Source of the DNA: an uncultured Aquabacterium sp.
GTDB taxonomy: Bacteria > Pseudomonadota > Gammaproteobacteria > Burkholderiales > Burkholderiaceae_C
Reading direction: 5' to 3'
DNA length: 6,347 nucleotides
NCBI GenBank assembly: GCA_937923225.1
Contig: CALAKR010000276.1
Span: 1-6,347, forward strand
The position numbers were made by a program, and so were the translations under genes. The number at the start of each line of letters is the position of its first letter. The stretch's first letter is position 1. The notes under the pieces are model-generated. The model did no database searches. It was given only the letters and a program-made list of their open reading frames with translations, and had not been told where the DNA came from. This document shows positions 1-6,347 of the stretch, piece by piece.

Positions 1-477
1 TCCAGCAGTGACTGGGACGTGATGCGCCTCGCCGCCGAGATTCTGACCGAGTTCTCGGTCCCCTTCGAGGCGCAGGTGGTTTCCGCCCACCGCATGCCCG
101 ACGAACTCTTCAGCTACGCCGAGCAGGCCCGGGGCCGTGGCCTGCGCGCCATCATCGCCGGTGCCGGCGGTGCCGCCCACCTGCCGGGCATGCTGGCCGC
201 CAAGACGCCCGTGCCCGTGCTGGGCGTGCCGGTGCCGTCGCGCCACCTGCAGGGCGTGGATTCGCTGCATTCCATCGTGCAGATGCCCAAGGGCGTGCCC
301 GTGGCCACCTTCGCCATCGGCACGGCCGGCGCGGCCAACGCGGCCCTGTTTGCCGTGGCCATGCTGGCGCACGACAACCCCGCGCTGCGCGAGCAGCTCG
401 ACGCCTTCCGCACCCGCCAGACCGAGGCCGCCCGCGCCATGAGCGCCGACCTGACGCTGGACAAGCCCAAGCCATGA
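1..477 (+). CDS. purE: PurE, N5-carboxyaminoimidazole ribonucleotide mutase (5' end missing)
   Basis: PurE moves the carboxyl group of N5-CAIR to carbon 4 to give CAIR, a cytosolic step of de novo purine synthesis. The frame is open from base 1, and the first visible residues, SSSDWDVM, are the middle of the class I GSxSDWxxM phosphate-binding signature. The gene therefore starts upstream of the window, about 12-15 residues earlier judging from the 169-residue E. coli protein. The GTG at 19 is an internal valine, not a start. The motif SAHRMPD follows, with the catalytic His at visible codon 30 (bases 88-90). Next come [19 protein letters not shown] and [19 protein letters not shown], all classic PurE blocks, then [12 protein letters not shown]. 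In total 158 residues are visible. The neighbouring purK fits a class I, N5-CAIR-using PurE. The stop codon overlaps the purK start (ATGA), which suggests translational coupling. Family assignment is very secure. Confidence 0.97.
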   Translation, partial: SSSDWDVMRLAAEILTEFSVPFEAQVVSAHRMPDELFSYAEQARGRGLRAIIAGAGGAAHLPGMLAAKTPVPVLGVPVPSRHLQGVDSLHSIVQMPKGVPVATFAIGTAGAANAALFAVAMLAHDNPALREQLDAFRTRQTEAARAMSADLTLDKPKP

Positions 478-1652
478 GCCAAGGTTCTGCCTCTGACGTG
501 ATCCTGCCCGGCGCCACGCTGGGCGTGCTGGGCGGTGGCCAGTTGGGCCGCATGTTCGTGCACGCGGCGCAGGCCATGGGCTACCGCACGGCCGTGCTCG
601 ATGCCGACCCGACCAGCCCGGCCGGCCTGGTGTCGCACCACCATGTGAAAGCCGACTACCTCGATGCGGCCGGCCTGGCCGAGATGGCGCGCCTGTCCGA
701 CGCCATCACCACCGAGTTCGAGAACGTGCCCGCCCAGGCGCTGGACACGCTGGCCGCCACCTTGCCCGTGGCGCCCGCCGGCGCTGCCGTGGCCGTGTGC
801 CAGGACCGCGCCCGAGAGAAGGCCCACTTCACCGGCTGCGGCGTGCCCGGCGCGCCCCATGCCCTGATCGAGACGCAGGCCCAGCTCGATGCGGTGCCTG
901 ACGACCTGCTGCCCGGCATCCTGAAAACCGCCCGCCTGGGCTACGACGGCAAGGGCCAGGTGCGTGTGAAGACCCGCGCTGAACTCATCGCCGCGTGGGA
1001 TGACCTGAAGCGCGTGCCCTGCGTGCTGGAGAAGATGCTGCCGCTGGATTTCGAGGTCAGCGTCATCGTGGCCCGTGGCCGCGATGGCGAGATCGTGAAC
1101 TTCCCGGTGCAGCACAACCTGCACCGCGATGGCATCCTGGCAGTGACCACCGTGCCCGCCCCTGGCGTGAGTGCTGCCGTGGCGGTCGATGCTGTCGAAG
1201 CAGCCCGCCGCATTGCCGCTTCGCTTGATTACGTGGGCGTGCTGTGCGTCGAGTTCTTCGTGCTGCAGGACGGCCGCATCGTCGCCAATGAGATGGCGCC
1301 GCGCCCGCACAACTCCGGCCACCACACGATCGATGCCTGCGACGTGTCGCAGTTCGAGATGCAGGTGCGCGCCATGGCCAACCTGCCCTTGGTGGAGCCG
1401 GTGCTGCACAGCCCCTGCCTGATGCTCAACCTGCTGGGCGACCTGTGGTTCCCTCAGGGCAGCGCCACGCAGACCGAGCCTGATTGGGCCGCCGTGCTGG
1501 CGCTGTCCGGTACGCACCTGCACCTGTATGGCAAGACCGAAGCGCGCAAGGCCCGCAAGATGGGCCACCTGACGGTGACGGGCAGCACGCCCGAGGCCGC
1601 GCATGCAACGGCCTTGAAGGCCGCGGCCATCCTGGGCATCGAGCCTTTCTGA
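474..1652 (+). CDS. purK: PurK, N5-carboxyaminoimidazole ribonucleotide synthase
   Basis: PurK uses ATP and bicarbonate to carboxylate AIR to N5-CAIR, the substrate of the PurE encoded just upstream. It is a cytosolic ATP-grasp enzyme. The 392-residue product begins with a Rossmann-like pre-ATP-grasp domain carrying GGGQLGRM (residues 20-27), followed by TTEFENVP. The ATP-grasp core shows [28 protein letters not shown] and [14 protein letters not shown]. It continues with the metal- and substrate-binding segment [14 protein letters not shown] (starting at residue 272). The C-terminal part has MLNLLGDLW and [19 protein letters not shown], as usual for PurK. Length is close to the family norm. 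The ATG at 474 overlaps the purE stop by 4 bp. The upstream bases show only a poor Shine-Dalgarno match, so reinitiation after purE is the likely mode of translation. No defect was seen. Confidence 0.97.
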   Translation: MSQGSASDVILPGATLGVLGGGQLGRMFVHAAQAMGYRTAVLDADPTSPAGLVSHHHVKADYLDAAGLAEMARLSDAITTEFENVPAQALDTLAATLPVAPAGAAVAVCQDRAREKAHFTGCGVPGAPHALIETQAQLDAVPDDLLPGILKTARLGYDGKGQVRVKTRAELIAAWDDLKRVPCVLEKMLPLDFEVSVIVARGRDGEIVNFPVQHNLHRDGILAVTTVPAPGVSAAVAVDAVEAARRIAASLDYVGVLCVEFFVLQDGRIVANEMAPRPHNSGHHTIDACDVSQFEMQVRAMANLPLVEPVLHSPCLMLNLLGDLWFPQGSATQTEPDWAAVLALSGTHLHLYGKTEARKARKMGHLTVTGSTPEAAHATALKAAAILGIEPF

Positions 1653-1686
1653 GCGGGCTTCACCGCCTGCTGCCATCATCGGAACC

Positions 1687-2727
1687 ATGAGCCACCCCAC
1701 CCGACTGGACCCCGTCACGCAGCCCGACGCCATCCGCCGGGCCGCGCAGCGCCTGGCCGAGGGGCAGCTCGTGGCGCTGCCGACCGAGACGGTGTACGGC
1801 CTGGGCGCGCGTTCGGACGATGACGCCGCCGTGGCCCGCATCTTCGCGGCCAAGGGCCGGCCCAGCGATCACCCGCTGATCGTGCACGTGGCCGACGCGC
1901 AGGCCGCCGAGGTCTTCGCCGCCGAGCTGCCGCCCGTGGCCCGCCGCCTGATGGACCGCTTTTGGCCCGGCCCGCTCACCGTGATCGTGCCGCGCCGCGA
2001 GGGCATCGGCAAGGCTTCTGCCGGCGGGCAGGACACCATCGGCCTGCGCTGCCCCGATCACCCCGTGGCGCTGGCCCTGCTGCGCGAGGCGCTCACGCTG
2101 GGCGTGCCTGGTGTGTCCGCGCCCAGTGCCAACCGCTTCGGCCGCGTCAGCCCGACACGTGCGGATCATGTCGAGAGCGAGTTCGGCACTGAGGACCTGC
2201 TGGTGCTCGATGGCGGCCCCTGCGAGGTGGGCATCGAATCGGCCATCGTCGACTGCTCGCGCGGTGCGCCGGTGCTGCTGCGCCCGGGCCGCCTCACGCG
2301 TGACGAGCTGGCCGAGGTGGCGGGTGAACCCATCGCGTGGTCGCGCCCCGAGGCACCCGACCTCAACGCCCCGCGTGCTTCAGGCACGCTGCTGGCGCAC
2401 TATGCACCGCGCGCCAAGGTGCACCTGATGGATGGCAGCGCCTTGGTGCGCGCGCTCGATGACCTGATTCCCGTGCTGATGGTCGGCCAGCATCCCGTGC
2501 CGCGCGTGGCCGTGTATTCGCGCACGGCGTGGGCCCACCGAGGTGGACAGCCCGGCGTCGTCTTCAAGGTGATGCCCGTGCAGGCCACCACCGCCGCGCA
2601 CGACCTGTTCGCCGATCTGCGCGACATGGATGCGCTGGGCGTGGAGCAGATCTGGGTGGAAGCGCCGCCTGTTGATGCCGCCTGGGATGGCGTGCGCGAC
2701 CGACTTGGCCGTGCGGCTGCTGCGTGA
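1687..2727 (+). CDS. tsaC: L-threonylcarbamoyladenylate synthase, Sua5 type (YrdC plus Sua5 domains)
   Basis: This enzyme condenses threonine, bicarbonate and ATP into threonylcarbamoyl-AMP, the first step of t6A37 tRNA modification in the cytosol. The 346 residues form two parts. The YrdC domain (about 14-205) carries LPTETVYGLG (31-40), KGRPSDHPL (56-64), RFWPGPLTVIVP, GLRCPDHP, SAPSANRFGRVSPT (from 144) and GIESAIVD. A linker with the typical HYAP (238-241) then leads into the C-terminal Sua5 domain, which ends in GVEQIWVEAPP and a DRLGRAA tail. This makes it the long Sua5 form rather than the short ~190-residue E. coli TsaC; the symbol sua5 would be equally valid. It starts 34 bp after purK, with a weak GGAA ribosome-binding match at 1681-1684. 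No terminator lies between, so it is probably in the pur transcript. The gene looks intact. Confidence 0.95.
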   Translation: MSHPTRLDPVTQPDAIRRAAQRLAEGQLVALPTETVYGLGARSDDDAAVARIFAAKGRPSDHPLIVHVADAQAAEVFAAELPPVARRLMDRFWPGPLTVIVPRREGIGKASAGGQDTIGLRCPDHPVALALLREALTLGVPGVSAPSANRFGRVSPTRADHVESEFGTEDLLVLDGGPCEVGIESAIVDCSRGAPVLLRPGRLTRDELAEVAGEPIAWSRPEAPDLNAPRASGTLLAHYAPRAKVHLMDGSALVRALDDLIPVLMVGQHPVPRVAVYSRTAWAHRGGQPGVVFKVMPVQATTAAHDLFADLRDMDALGVEQIWVEAPPVDAAWDGVRDRLGRAAAA

Positions 2728-2809
2728 TCGCACTGCCTGTATGCTTGCGGTCTGCTTTTGACGGCGGTTTCAGCCGCTGAATCGGGGCCTTGCCCCCTGT
2801 GGAGAGTTC
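2728..2809 (+). promoter_or_regulatory. Leader of the SGNH lipoprotein gene: two hairpins and a ribosome-binding site
   Basis: The 82-bp spacer between sua5 and the lipoprotein gene has two small inverted repeats. The first pairs CGGCGG (2762-2767) with CCGCTG (2774-2779) around TTTCAG, including one G-U pair. The second pairs GGGGC (2784-2788) with GCCCC (2792-2796) around CTT. Four bases later comes GGAG (2801-2804), a good Shine-Dalgarno sequence 5 nt before the ATG at 2810; this fixes the start. No T-run follows either hairpin, so neither looks like a rho-independent terminator for sua5. A TTGACG at 2758-2763 resembles a -35 box, but no convincing -10 sits at the proper distance, so whether the lipoprotein gene has its own promoter is open. 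The ribosome-binding site is well supported; a regulatory role for the hairpins is inference. Confidence 0.45.
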
Positions 2810-4111
2810 ATGACATTCGCTGGTACCGTCCCTGTTCACAAATCTTTGCCTGCCTGGCGCCGCCTTGCGCACACCGGCGTGGCCCTGGCCGCCGCGACCG
2901 TGCTGCTGGCCGCCTGCGGTGGCGGCGATCAGGTCAAGAAGTTCAAGCCGGCCAACATCGTGTCGTTCGGTGACGAGGCCAGCGCGCTGGTGACGGAGAC
3001 CGTTGGCCTCTCGGGTGGCGGCACGGGCACGGTTCATGGCCTGAAGTACGGTGTCAATGACGTGTCGCTCCTGCCCAACATCAAGGCTGACCTGATCTCG
3101 GTGGACCGGGCCTACGCGCCGAGCACCGCCGCCATGCTGGCGAATGCCTCCCAGACAAGTTGGACGGCTTATCCGACGGTGACCCGCACCGTGACCGGGA
3201 TCGAGACGCCGTCTGCATCGGATGTGGTGGTGGTGCAGTACGAAGATCTGCCCACCTTGGTCATTAACGGTACGACCACGAGCACCGAGGCGGTTGACAT
3301 CAACTATCGGTACCTCTATTCCTGCTACGACAACCCCCTGTGGATCCAGATCGTGGCCCGCCGCTACGGCAAGGGCTACAACAGCCAGTGCCCGCTGGAG
3401 GGAGGGACTGGCGCGGTCACCTACGCCGAAGGCGGCGCCAAGGTGGCCTCCGTGGCCACCCAGGTGGCAGCCCACCGTGGCGAGCTCAACAGCGAGACGC
3501 TGGTCACGCTGATGGCCGGCCAGAACGATGTGCTCGAACTCTATGCCCAGCTCAAGGCCAATGCGATCACGCTGGATTCGGCGCGCGCCGAACTGACGAA
3601 CCGCGGGAGTGCGCTGGCGGCCATCGCCAACGACATCATCAAGACCGGCGCCCGTGTGCTGCTGGTGCGTCTGCCGGACCTGGGCCTGAGCCCTCTGGCC
3701 CGAGAAGACGGGCGCACCGAAGACCTGCGCAAGCTGACGCTGGCCTTCAACGATGGCATCCTCAACAAGATCACCAACGACGGCCGCAAGATCGCCCTGT
3801 TCAACTTCTACGACTACACCAACTACATGGACGAGTACGTGCGGGACAACCGCACCTACGACAACATCGGCAACATGTCGGCCTCCCTGTGCAGCAACAC
3901 TGTCTACAAGCCGGATGCCACGCAGGTGGCCGGTGGCTCGGTGGCGCCCCTGTATGCGGGTGATGGTCTGCTGTACTGCAACACCTGGACGCTCAACAGC
4001 GGCGCGTCGACCACTTCCTACTTCTGGGCCAGCAAGACCAACATGGGGCCTGCAGCTCACGCGTCGCTGGGCACCCGTGCCTACGACCTGGCGGACAACA
4101 ACCCGCTGTGA
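2810..4111 (+). CDS. Predicted SGNH/GDSL-fold lipoprotein, possibly catalytically inactive
   Basis: Exact function not recognised. The 433-residue product starts with a lipoprotein signal peptide: a basic n-region with WRR at 16-18, a hydrophobic core, then lipobox LAAC with the lipidated Cys at 36. Glycine at +2 predicts outer-membrane sorting. The mature part has SGNH-family landmarks in order: FGDEAS (53-58) where block I normally reads GDS, NPLWIQIVARRYG (the usual G..W...LA segment), YAEGGAKV (205-212) as the block II glycine region, and MAGQNDV (from 235) as block III GxND. The C-terminal FWASKTNMGPAAH (405-417) sits where block V D-x-x-H is expected. Ser is replaced by Glu56, and no D-x-x-H is present. 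About 105 residues (61-165), rich in Thr, Val and Ser, are inserted between block I and NPLW. Four Cys remain in the mature chain (172, 194, 361, 390) and could form disulfides. The start is supported by GGAG at 2801. Fold assignment is fairly sure; enzymatic activity is doubtful. Confidence 0.75.
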   Translation: MTFAGTVPVHKSLPAWRRLAHTGVALAAATVLLAACGGGDQVKKFKPANIVSFGDEASALVTETVGLSGGGTGTVHGLKYGVNDVSLLPNIKADLISVDRAYAPSTAAMLANASQTSWTAYPTVTRTVTGIETPSASDVVVVQYEDLPTLVINGTTTSTEAVDINYRYLYSCYDNPLWIQIVARRYGKGYNSQCPLEGGTGAVTYAEGGAKVASVATQVAAHRGELNSETLVTLMAGQNDVLELYAQLKANAITLDSARAELTNRGSALAAIANDIIKTGARVLLVRLPDLGLSPLAREDGRTEDLRKLTLAFNDGILNKITNDGRKIALFNFYDYTNYMDEYVRDNRTYDNIGNMSASLCSNTVYKPDATQVAGGSVAPLYAGDGLLYCNTWTLNSGASTTSYFWASKTNMGPAAHASLGTRAYDLADNNPL

Positions 4112-4146
4112 TCCAGGCTCGCTGAGCAAGGCACACCTGCAAAAGC

Positions 4147-4171
4147 AAACCCGGCCTCGGCCGGGTTTTTT
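4147..4171. terminator. Rho-independent terminator, probably bidirectional
   Basis: AAACCCGGCC (4147-4156) is perfectly complementary to GGCCGGGTTT (4159-4168). Allowing for loop strain this gives a GC-rich stem of about 8 bp with a CTCG loop. Six T residues at 4166-4171 complete a standard plus-strand terminator, 35 nt after the lipoprotein stop codon. On the minus strand the same hairpin is followed by TTT-GC-TTTT and lies about 18 nt after the dacB stop. The two convergent genes therefore probably share it. Confidence 0.88.
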
Positions 4172-4186
4172 CATGGCCTGATCACT

Positions 4187-5779
4187 TCAGGGCGTGGCGG
4201 CCCAGCCCACCATCGCCTGCAGCAGCCCCCGCGCCGCCTGGGCCCGCGGATCGTTCACCACCGCCACCACCACCGAGCGTCGGCCCTGGGTGTCCTGCAC
4301 CACCCCGGCGATCGAGGCCACGCCATCGAGCGAGCCGGTCTTGAGGTGGGCCAGGCCCACGCCGGCTGACATGCGGCGCGCCGTGCCGTCCACGCCCGCC
4401 ACGGGCAGGGAGGCCAGCCATTCCGGCATCAGGGGATCTCGCCACATCACCTGCACCCAGCGCGCCATGCAGTGGGCGCTGGCGATCTCCGTGCGTGACA
4501 GGCCCGAGCCGTTGTCCAGCTGCAGGGCCTCGCCCTCGCAGGGGCTGGCGGATGCGCCTTCGCGCGTGGCCTGGCGCACCGCATCGGCCACGCGCACGCG
4601 GGCAGCGTCCAGCGCCGCCGCAGGCGCTGCCTCGCCATCCTGGCCTAGCGTGAGAAACAGCTGGCGCGCCATCACGTTGTTGCTGAACTTGTTGATGTCG
4701 CGCACCACCTCGGCCAAGGGGGGCGACACCCAATCCACCCAGGGCGTGGGTTCCGCCGGCCAGGGGCCTTCGCGCACCTGGCCGCGCAGGCGCCCGCCGG
4801 CATCAATCCAGGCGGCCTCGAAGACGCGGGCGCTGTGCTCGAACGATGTGACGGCGGGCCAGCGCAGCGGCCAGACCTGGTCCTGGCAGGCGGCGGGGTA
4901 GCGCCCGCTCACACGCACCGTGCGGCGCGGGCCGGCATCCGGCGTGATCTCCACGCGCAGGGCCTGGCGCCAGTCGCCGCAGGGGGCCTTAGGGTCGAGC
5001 GCCACGTCGGCGTCGAGTGTCACACCGTCCAGGGCGGGGCTCAGGCCCACGCGGGCCTTGTTGGCCTGGGCTGGGTCCGGGCGCAGGGTGAGGCTGACCG
5101 CGCCGTGCGCGAGCAGCCAGGGCTCGGGGCCGGCGTTGTAGGGCTTGAGCGGCTGGCCGTCGAAGGCGGCCGCGTCGAAGGGGGGCAGGGTGCCCCACAG
5201 GCCGCGGTCCACCACCACGTCGCCGCGGATCTCGCGCAGGCCGGCCTCGCGCCAGCTGCGCAAGGCCTGACCCAGGCGCATGGCGTCCAGCGAAGGGTCG
5301 CCGCTGGCCTTGAGGTGCACATTGCCGCGCAGCACGCCGTGCGCATCCAGCCGGCCCTGCAGTGCGGTGGCGGTGTGCCAGCGGTAGGCCGGGCCCAGCG
5401 TGCGCAAGGCCACGCCGGTGGTCAGCAGTTTCATCACCGAAGCCATCTGGCGGGGCGTGTCGGCCTGCAGCGCCAGGCGGGGCGGGCCGCCCTCGACGGG
5501 CTGCACCCACAGCGACACGGCAGACACCGGCAGGCCGCTGTCAAGCAGGGCCTGGGCGATGGGGGCCGGCAGCACGGGGGCGGCGATCTGGGGAGGGCCG
5601 AAGGGGGGGGCTGAACGCGCGGCAGGTGATGGGGATGGGGCGGGAGGCTGTTGTGCCCAGGTGCTGGGCGCCGCCGACAGCAGTGTGGCCGTGAGCACCG
5701 CGGCAAGGGCCATTGGGGATATCGCTGGGCTGCGCGTGGGGCGAAAAGCGGGCCGCGCCCGCGTGAACCGTGAAGACAT
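4187..5779 (-). CDS. dacB: DacB, PBP4-type D-alanyl-D-alanine carboxypeptidase/endopeptidase
   Basis: This low-molecular-mass class C penicillin-binding protein (peptidase family S13) cleaves terminal D-Ala and peptide cross-links of peptidoglycan in the periplasm. With the start chosen here it has 530 residues. A signal peptide has a basic n-region, hydrophobic core MALAAVLTATLLSAA, and likely cleavage after TWA near residue 42. A Pro/Ala/Ser-rich linker (about 43-73) follows. All three active-site motifs are present: SVMK (Ser114, Lys117), SNN (366-368) and KTG (480-482). Family segments KASGDPSL and DNGSGLSR are also seen. The stretch between SVMK and SNN is long, as expected for the extra domains of PBP4. 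Four Cys (267, 298, 414, 437) may form disulfides. The frame stays open to 5920, but those starts lie inside tsaB. ATGs at 5791 and 5788 are alternatives giving 534 or 533 residues; none has a strong Shine-Dalgarno sequence. It converges on the lipoprotein gene and diverges from tsaB. Confidence 0.94.
   Translation of the reverse strand: MSSRFTRARPAFRPTRSPAISPMALAAVLTATLLSAAPSTWAQQPPAPSPSPAARSAPPFGPPQIAAPVLPAPIAQALLDSGLPVSAVSLWVQPVEGGPPRLALQADTPRQMASVMKLLTTGVALRTLGPAYRWHTATALQGRLDAHGVLRGNVHLKASGDPSLDAMRLGQALRSWREAGLREIRGDVVVDRGLWGTLPPFDAAAFDGQPLKPYNAGPEPWLLAHGAVSLTLRPDPAQANKARVGLSPALDGVTLDADVALDPKAPCGDWRQALRVEITPDAGPRRTVRVSGRYPAACQDQVWPLRWPAVTSFEHSARVFEAAWIDAGGRLRGQVREGPWPAEPTPWVDWVSPPLAEVVRDINKFSNNVMARQLFLTLGQDGEAAPAAALDAARVRVADAVRQATREGASASPCEGEALQLDNGSGLSRTEIASAHCMARWVQVMWRDPLMPEWLASLPVAGVDGTARRMSAGVGLAHLKTGSLDGVASIAGVVQDTQGRRSVVVAVVNDPRAQAARGLLQAMVGWAATP
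5603..5610. repeat. G8 homopolymer inside dacB
   Basis: Eight consecutive G on the plus strand (C8 in the dacB sense) encode Ala-Pro-Pro at about residues 57-59 of DacB, in the Pro-rich linker between signal peptide and catalytic domain. A one-base slip would frameshift the protein before its SVMK motif. It could be a chance result of high GC content. Confidence 0.6.
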
Positions 5780-5833
5780 GCGCCCCATCATAGGGTTGGG
5801 CGAGAGGGCCGTGCCCAGGGCAAGCCCGGCGCC

Positions 5834-5852
5834 CGGTACACACTCGGTACAC
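5834..5852 (+). promoter_or_regulatory. Direct repeat CGGTACAC with 11-bp period, possible tsaB promoter or operator
   Basis: CGGTACAC occurs at 5834-5841 and again at 5845-5852, in the 81-bp divergent spacer between dacB and tsaB. The period is close to one helical turn, and each copy contains the palindrome GTAC. The second copy plus one base gives TACACT (5848-5853), a 4-of-6 match to a sigma-70 -10 box. Its expected start of transcription falls at or next to the tsaB ATG (5861). No good -35 box is visible upstream. The repeat is directly seen; promoter or operator function is inference. Confidence 0.35.
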
Positions 5853-5860
5853 TTGCGCCC

Positions 5861-6347
5861 ATGTCGATGCCCGCTTCCCCCCGCCTGCTGGTCCTGGACA
5901 CGGCCACCGAGACCGTGCACCTGGCCCTGGCCACGCCCGATGGCGTGCGCGCGCGGGCCGTGGAGGGGGGCGCGCGTTCGTCCGCGACGCTGCTGCCCAC
6001 GCTGCAGGTGCTGGTGGCCGAGGCCAGGCTGGCCTGGGCCGACATCGATGCTGTGGGCTTCGGGCAGGGGCCTGGCGCCTTCACCGGCCTGCGCACCGCC
6101 TGCGCCGTGGCCCAGGGCCTGGCCCTGGGGTTGGGCAAGCCCGTGCTGGCGCTGGACACACTGATGGCCGTGGCCGAAAGCGCCCGCCGGGCCCAGCCCG
6201 ACATCGCCCAGGCCCTGCAGGCATCGCCCGCCACCGAGCCCCTGTGGGTGCTGCAGGATGCCCGCATGAGCGAGGTCTACGCTGCAGCCTACCGACTCGA
6301 TCCCGCCAAGGGCTGGACACAGGTGTCCCCCCCCGTGCTGTGGCCGC
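5861..6347 (+). CDS. tsaB: TsaB, t6A37 threonylcarbamoyltransferase subunit (3' end missing)
   Basis: TsaB is the non-catalytic ASKHA-fold partner of TsaD in the complex that transfers the threonylcarbamoyl group to A37 of tRNAs reading ANN codons. The frame opens at ATG 5861 and has no stop before the window ends, giving 162 complete codons, roughly two thirds of the usual protein. Visible family blocks are LLVLDTATE near the N-terminus, GFGQGPGAFTGLRTACAVAQGLALG in the middle (compare E. coli GRGPGSFTGVR), and LQDARMSEVYAAAY near the edge (compare LDARMNEVY). A second in-frame ATG at 5867 is an alternative start. Neither ATG has a Shine-Dalgarno sequence. It is divergent from dacB. It belongs to the same modification pathway as the Sua5 encoded at 1687-2727. 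Identification is secure; the exact start is less so. Confidence 0.94.
   Translation, partial: MSMPASPRLLVLDTATETVHLALATPDGVRARAVEGGARSSATLLPTLQVLVAEARLAWADIDAVGFGQGPGAFTGLRTACAVAQGLALGLGKPVLALDTLMAVAESARRAQPDIAQALQASPATEPLWVLQDARMSEVYAAAYRLDPAKGWTQVSPPVLWP
6327..6334. repeat. C8 homopolymer inside tsaB
   Basis: Eight consecutive C lie in the tsaB reading frame (Val-Ser-Pro-Pro-Val) close to the right edge. It is the second 8-nt C/G run in the window. It may be chance in GC-rich DNA, and it is a place where sequencing indels could occur. Confidence 0.5.

Noticed and set aside
19..477. GTG at 19 as the start of purE
   Set aside because: The in-frame residues before it are the conserved SSSDWD of the PurE signature, so the gene begins before the window.
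114..1853. Long minus-strand open frame (579 codons) opposite purE and purK
   Set aside because: It lies antisense to two certain genes. Its composition (rich in Arg, Gly, His, Ala, Gln) is what the reverse strand of GC-rich coding DNA gives, and it has no recognisable motif.
2758..2786. sigma-70 promoter with TTGACG as -35 box for the lipoprotein gene
   Set aside because: No sequence resembling TATAAT occurs 16-18 bp downstream; the best candidate matches only two of six bases.
2564..4174. Long minus-strand open frame (536 codons) opposite the lipoprotein gene
   Set aside because: It is antisense to a frame with a clear Shine-Dalgarno sequence, signal peptide and family motifs. It also runs through the terminator hairpin and has a low-complexity composition.
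5780..5920. N-terminal extension of dacB to an ATG at 5920 (577 residues)
   Set aside because: The extension overlaps the start of tsaB, shows no conserved sequence, and would bury the signal peptide far inside the protein. Starts at 5779-5791 place it at the N-terminus.
5400..6164. Plus-strand open frame of 254 codons across the dacB 5' end and tsaB
   Set aside because: It spans two real genes in other frames and the divergent spacer. It is rich in Pro, Arg and Trp with no motif. The true plus-strand gene here is tsaB, open to the window edge.

Overview
The window looks like a chromosomal housekeeping segment from a GC-rich betaproteobacterium, probably order Burkholderiales. The basis is the very high G/C at third codon positions, the purE-purK-sua5 gene order, and the protein motifs. 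This placement rests on recalled gene order and composition, not on a database search. No mobile element, CRISPR array, tRNA or rRNA was seen.

Layout. Positions 1-2727 hold a plus-strand run: the 3' part of purE (its first residues lie before the window), purK (4-bp ATGA overlap with purE) and, after 34 bp, a full-length Sua5-type L-threonylcarbamoyladenylate synthase. Next is an 82-bp spacer with two small hairpins and a good Shine-Dalgarno sequence. A plus-strand gene at 2810-4111 follows, for a predicted outer-membrane lipoprotein of the SGNH/GDSL-hydrolase fold. A strong, probably bidirectional terminator at 4147-4171 separates it from the convergent minus-strand dacB gene (PBP4-type D-Ala-D-Ala carboxypeptidase). 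dacB is divergent from tsaB, which starts at 5861 and runs off the right edge.

Function. PurE and PurK together convert AIR to CAIR in de novo purine synthesis. Sua5 and TsaB both serve the tRNA t6A37 modification: Sua5 makes threonylcarbamoyl-AMP, and TsaB is the partner of TsaD in the transferase. DacB trims periplasmic peptidoglycan. The role of the lipoprotein is unknown.

Most of the window is ordinary. The item most worth a second look is the SGNH-like lipoprotein. It keeps the fold signatures (FGD, GGA, GQND), but the nucleophile position reads Glu (GDE instead of GDS), and the usual C-terminal Asp-x-x-His is not recognisable, so it may be a pseudoenzyme. Smaller points are an 11-bp-period direct repeat just before tsaB with a possible leaderless start, and two 8-nt C/G homopolymers inside dacB and tsaB. 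I found no clear evidence of a new multi-gene system.
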